A program made the translations under genes and the position numbers. A DNA stretch of 64,000 nt, taken from NCBI RefSeq assembly GCF_009758255.1, contig NZ_WSEN01000002.1, positions 248,606 to 312,605 of the forward strand, read 5' to 3'. The first letter of the stretch is position 1; the number at the start of each line of letters is the position of its first letter. Below the pieces are notes generated by a model. The model made no database searches and was not told the DNA's origin. It saw nothing but the letters and a program-made list of their open reading frames with translations. Shown here piece after piece: positions 61,781 to 64,000 of this stretch. Origin of the DNA: Microbacterium sp. MAH-37 (GTDB lineage Bacteria > Actinomycetota > Actinomycetes > Actinomycetales > Microbacteriaceae).

Positions 61781-62659
61781 TCAGCGCGGGCTGAGCAGGA
61801 ACGCGTTGATCTCGGTCGTCAGCGGGTCGATGGGCAGGACGCGATCGTCGATCGCGACGATCGGCGCAGCCAGACGCACGCTGGAGACCAGCCATGCGGC
61901 ATCGGCCTTCGCGAGATCGGATGCCGGGATCTGCGCGTATCCGGCGTCGAACCCACGTGCGGCGAGGTGCTCGTAGACGCTCAGCTGCGTCGTGCCGTGC
62001 AGGATGCCGCCGGACGGCGCCGGAGTGATGAAACGGTCGCCGAAGCGCAGGATCAGCGATGCGGTCGGCGCCTCCAGCACGAAGCCGTCGGAGCTGAGGA
62101 ACACGGCGTCGTTCGCTCCGCGGCGGTGCGCCTCGCGGATGGCGGCCATGTTGACCGCGTACGACAGCGTCTTCGCTCCGAGCAGCAGCCACGGAGCGCG
62201 CTCCGCCGCGCCGATGTCGTAGCCGCGGTCGAGGGTCACGACCCGGATGCCGTCGGTGCGCGGCACGGTGAAATCTCCGGCCCTCGTCGCCGTGGCCCAG
62301 GCCGTCGGCGTCGGTCCGTGCTCGACGCCACGGCTGAGGATGAGCTTGATCACGGCCTCGCCCCTGGGGCACTCGGATGCGGCGACCGCGACAGCCTGCC
62401 GCCACTGCTCGAGGTTCGGAGGGGGCAGCTCGCAGAGCTCGGCGGAGTGCGCGAGGCGCTGCACATGCGCCTCGACCTCCTGGGGGTGCCCGTCCACGAC
62501 CCCGATCGACTCGAAGACGCCGTCGCCCCGCTGCGTGCTGAGCTCTCCGACGCTGAGCGCCGGCGCCGAGGCATCCACGGCGCGGAACGAATCGGAGAAG
62601 TCCGCGCGCTCCTCATCGGCTTCGGCGGGCACGATCATGAGGGCGAAACGGGTGGCCAT
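61781..62659 (-). CDS. pabC: aminodeoxychorismate lyase / class IV aminotransferase
   Basis: 292 residues from ATG 62659. Fold-type IV PLP enzyme: GDGVFESIGVVDGHPQEVEAHVQRLAHSAELC, the PLP Lys in LLLGAKTLSYAVNMAAIREAHRRGANDAVFLSSDGFVLEAPTASLIL, and TPAPSGGILHGTTQLSVYEHL. It makes p-aminobenzoate and pyruvate from aminodeoxychorismate for folate; a D-amino acid or branched-chain aminotransferase role cannot be excluded. No pabA/pabB nearby. A TAAGCT box 6 nt upstream sets the start. Confidence 0.87.
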   Translation of the reverse strand: MATRFALMIVPAEADEERADFSDSFRAVDASAPALSVGELSTQRGDGVFESIGVVDGHPQEVEAHVQRLAHSAELCELPPPNLEQWRQAVAVAASECPRGEAVIKLILSRGVEHGPTPTAWATATRAGDFTVPRTDGIRVVTLDRGYDIGAAERAPWLLLGAKTLSYAVNMAAIREAHRRGANDAVFLSSDGFVLEAPTASLILRFGDRFITPAPSGGILHGTTQLSVYEHLAARGFDAGYAQIPASDLAKADAAWLVSSVRLAAPIVAIDDRVLPIDPLTTEINAFLLSPR

Positions 62660-62665
62660 GACACG

Positions 62666-62671
62666 AGCTTA
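62666..62671 (-). promoter_or_regulatory. -10 box of leaderless pabC
   Basis: TAAGCT on the minus strand, 6 nt before ATG 62659. Confidence 0.5.
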
Positions 62672-62703
62672 GGACTCCGGGAATACCTCGGCGCCACACG
62701 CGT

Positions 62704-62709
62704 TACACT
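62704..62709 (+). promoter_or_regulatory. -10 box of RNA candidate
   Basis: TACACT, 6 nt before the first paired base of the structured RNA candidate at 62713-62799. Confidence 0.45.
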
Positions 62710-62712
62710 AGA

Positions 62713-62799
62713 TCGGCCGGGCCGCATAACCCCGGGCTCCAACTTCTGCCGCTTCGAGCGGCCTTCCGCCGAGAGGCGTTCTTGCGGCCCGGTCTTTTC
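62713..62799 (+). ncRNA. structured RNA candidate, about 87 nt
   Basis: A 12-bp closing stem GGCCGGGCCGCA (62715-62726) / TGCGGCCCGGTC (62783-62794) encloses two clear hairpins, GCCGC-TTCGA-GCGGC (62748-62762) and CGCC-GAGA-GGCG (62767-62778, GNRA loop), and a single-stranded C-rich part TAACCCCGGGCTCCAACTTC. TTTTC follows the closing stem, and a TACACT box precedes it. No protein frame uses it. I do not recognise the family. It could alternatively be an elaborate terminator. Confidence 0.6.
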
Positions 62800-63032
62800 A
62801 TGTCTGTGATCGGCTGTCGGCCCGGCATCCGGATCGGAAATCACGGATGGGATGCTCCGCGTACGGTGCGTCGTTGGGCTGTGTAACCTGGCACGCCGCG
62901 GGCCGTTCGGATCCTCTGTGATCTCCGCGCGCGTAACCGAGGCCCACGGACGGGTGCCGAGATGCGAGCGCGCGGTCCGTGATCACCGGCATTCGCCTAC
63001 GAGATCGTCGGCAGCCCCGCGACCGTCGGATT
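62800..63032. other. intergenic stretch, nothing convincing
   Basis: A short + frame from 62852 (84 codons) is Arg/Cys-rich, lacks a ribosome site and looks like noise. TAACCT at 62884-62889 is the only promoter-like box I noticed. Confidence 0.5.
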
Positions 63033-63992
63033 CTACGGATCGAATGCCCGCGGTGCGGTGTTTCGTGCGGCCTGCCGGGCCGACACGCGGTCGTCCATCC
63101 CAGTAGCCTGTGAGTTCCGACGAGGATCGACAGATCCTGAGCGCACCTTGGCGAGGATAGCCGCCTCGACCACGGCCCAATCGTGCACGATCATCGAATA
63201 GTCGAAGCGCAGCGTCTCGTATCCGCGCGCGGCCGCCGCCGCATCCCGCATCAGATCCTTGTGCCGCTCCGCCTCGCGCTCATGGTTCTCGCGGCCGTCG
63301 CACTCGATGATCAGCCATCCGCCGTACACGAAGTCAACTTCGCCGACGCCGCGGATCGCGACCTGGCGGCGAAGGCGGATTCCGAACCGGCGCAGTCGCA
63401 GGCGCACCAGGGACTCCAGACCGCTGTCGGCATCGCTCTGCGCGAAGTCGAGCAGCCAGCGCATCCTCACCGGGAGGTGCTTCCACAGCCAGGCGATGCC
63501 CCCGGGCGAGATCTTCGACCAGCGCAACGCGGATTCGTATGCGGCGAAGAAGGTCTCCTCGCCCGCGCACTTCGCGATCTGCAGCAGAACGTTGTGCACG
63601 GGCGGCAGCCGTCCGGTCTGAACCAGACCCTCGTCCCAGTGGAACCGGCAGTCCTTGCATCCGCCGTGCCGGTTGCCCGCGGTGCCGAGCCAGATGTGGC
63701 GCTCGCCGTCCGCGAGGACCCACAGCCCGTGCAGCCGCGCGGCATCCGTGCATCCGGGCGCACCACCGTGCTCGGCCGCGTGCATCATGATCGGATCGAC
63801 GCCGGGTAGGGCGTACAGGCCTTGTCGGATGCGGGTGACCTCGCCGGAGCGCACCGACCAGGTCAGCTCACGCTCGGTGACACCCCGAGCCTTGAGCTCG
63901 GAGGTGCGGGCGATCCGGCCGAAGGCGGTGAGGACGGACACGACGGACATTCCGACATCGTCGGTGTCGCCGGGCACGACGGATGCCCGCAT
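63033..63992 (-). CDS. AbiEi-like winged helix plus DUF559 endonuclease-fold protein
   Basis: 319 residues from ATG 63992; ATG 63950 (MSVVSVLTAFG...) is an equally good start and the true 5' end may be near the window edge. The N-terminal AbiEi/type IV antitoxin-like winged helix reads GRIARTSELKARGVTERELTWSVRSGEVTRIRQGLYALP. The middle has a short Cys/His patch (GGCKDCRFHWDE). The C-terminal Vsr/DUF559 fold is GLESLVRLRLRRFGIRLRRQVAIRGVGEVDFVYGGWLIIECDGRENH, with catalytic-type E, D and E.D residues. Such proteins are abundant in actinobacteria; their job is unproven, possibly nuclease-linked. Confidence 0.85.
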   Translation of the reverse strand: MRASVVPGDTDDVGMSVVSVLTAFGRIARTSELKARGVTERELTWSVRSGEVTRIRQGLYALPGVDPIMMHAAEHGGAPGCTDAARLHGLWVLADGERHIWLGTAGNRHGGCKDCRFHWDEGLVQTGRLPPVHNVLLQIAKCAGEETFFAAYESALRWSKISPGGIAWLWKHLPVRMRWLLDFAQSDADSGLESLVRLRLRRFGIRLRRQVAIRGVGEVDFVYGGWLIIECDGRENHEREAERHKDLMRDAAAAARGYETLRFDYSMIVHDWAVVEAAILAKVRSGSVDPRRNSQATGMDDRVSARQAARNTAPRAFDP

Positions 63993-64000
63993 ACCCCACG

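Noticed and set aside
62852..63106. 84-codon plus-strand frame near the RNA candidate
   Set aside because: Arg/Cys-rich, no Shine-Dalgarno or -10 at 6-7 nt, and it runs into the DUF559 gene.

Overview
The window is a 64 kb piece of a high-GC actinobacterial chromosome, most likely Microbacterium or a close Microbacteriaceae relative. This rests on gene order and sequence style, not a database search: the base composition, abundant GTG starts and GTGA/ATGA overlaps, start codons sitting 6-7 nt behind TAGNNT boxes, an actinobacterial Tad/Flp cluster next to topA, and Microbacteriaceae-type REP sequences. I see no prophage, transposase, rRNA operon or CRISPR array. About 60 protein genes, four tRNA genes, the 4.5S SRP RNA, a probable 6C RNA and one unassigned structured RNA candidate are present.

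Layout. 1-9.6 kb: end of an MFS exporter, cupin, PAP2 phosphatase, GNAT, tRNA-Ser, tyrosine phosphatase, trhO, a transglutaminase/DUF58/MoxR operon on the minus strand, SRP RNA, and two small proteins. 9.6-16.3 kb: pta-ackA acetate pathway, then a beta-phosphoglucomutase-like HAD with a GH65 disaccharide phosphorylase. 16.3-17.8 kb: a small accessory island with an Imm8-type immunity gene, a gene broken by an in-frame stop, and two unknown ORFs. 17.8-28.6 kb: dnaX-recR-EamA, DUF2871, a NarL-type two-component pair, ask-asd and mqo. 28.6-32.7 kb: tdk, tandem palindromes, lldR-lldD lactate genes, HAD and VanZ. 32.7-39.9 kb: tRNA-Pro, a secreted hypothetical protein, metallophosphoesterase, a bifunctional PBP, RidA and acs. 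39.9-49.7 kb: 6C RNA, Tad/Flp cluster, topA-tmk-holB and a TAP-like lipoprotein hydrolase. 49.7-64 kb: tRNA-Thr, pncA, a PadR regulator with twin operators, YigZ, CGNR zinc finger, an ABC exporter with its own two-component system, a probable copper-controlled YtkA-like/MFS pair, a PNPOx-like protein, an HNH nuclease, tRNA-Lys, a hypothetical protein, pabC, the RNA candidate, and a DUF559 protein.

How the genes work together. Central carbon entry and overflow is well represented: lactate (lldR-lldD), malate (mqo), acetate (acs, pta-ackA) and disaccharide phosphorolysis (GH65/HAD). Replication and repair genes (dnaX, recR, topA, tmk, holB, tdk) are spread through the window.

Most notable items: (1) a tRNA-Lys(UUU) gene split inside its anticodon by a 218-nt group I intron whose core resembles cyanobacterial tRNA-Leu introns; (2) REP-type sequences lying in frame inside dnaX and topA and possibly at the 3' end of a histidine kinase gene; (3) a compact structured RNA candidate with a 12-bp closing stem; (4) several operator-like palindromes (lactate, PadR, CsoR-like, two-component); (5) a consistent leaderless-start signature that fixes about 20 start codons.
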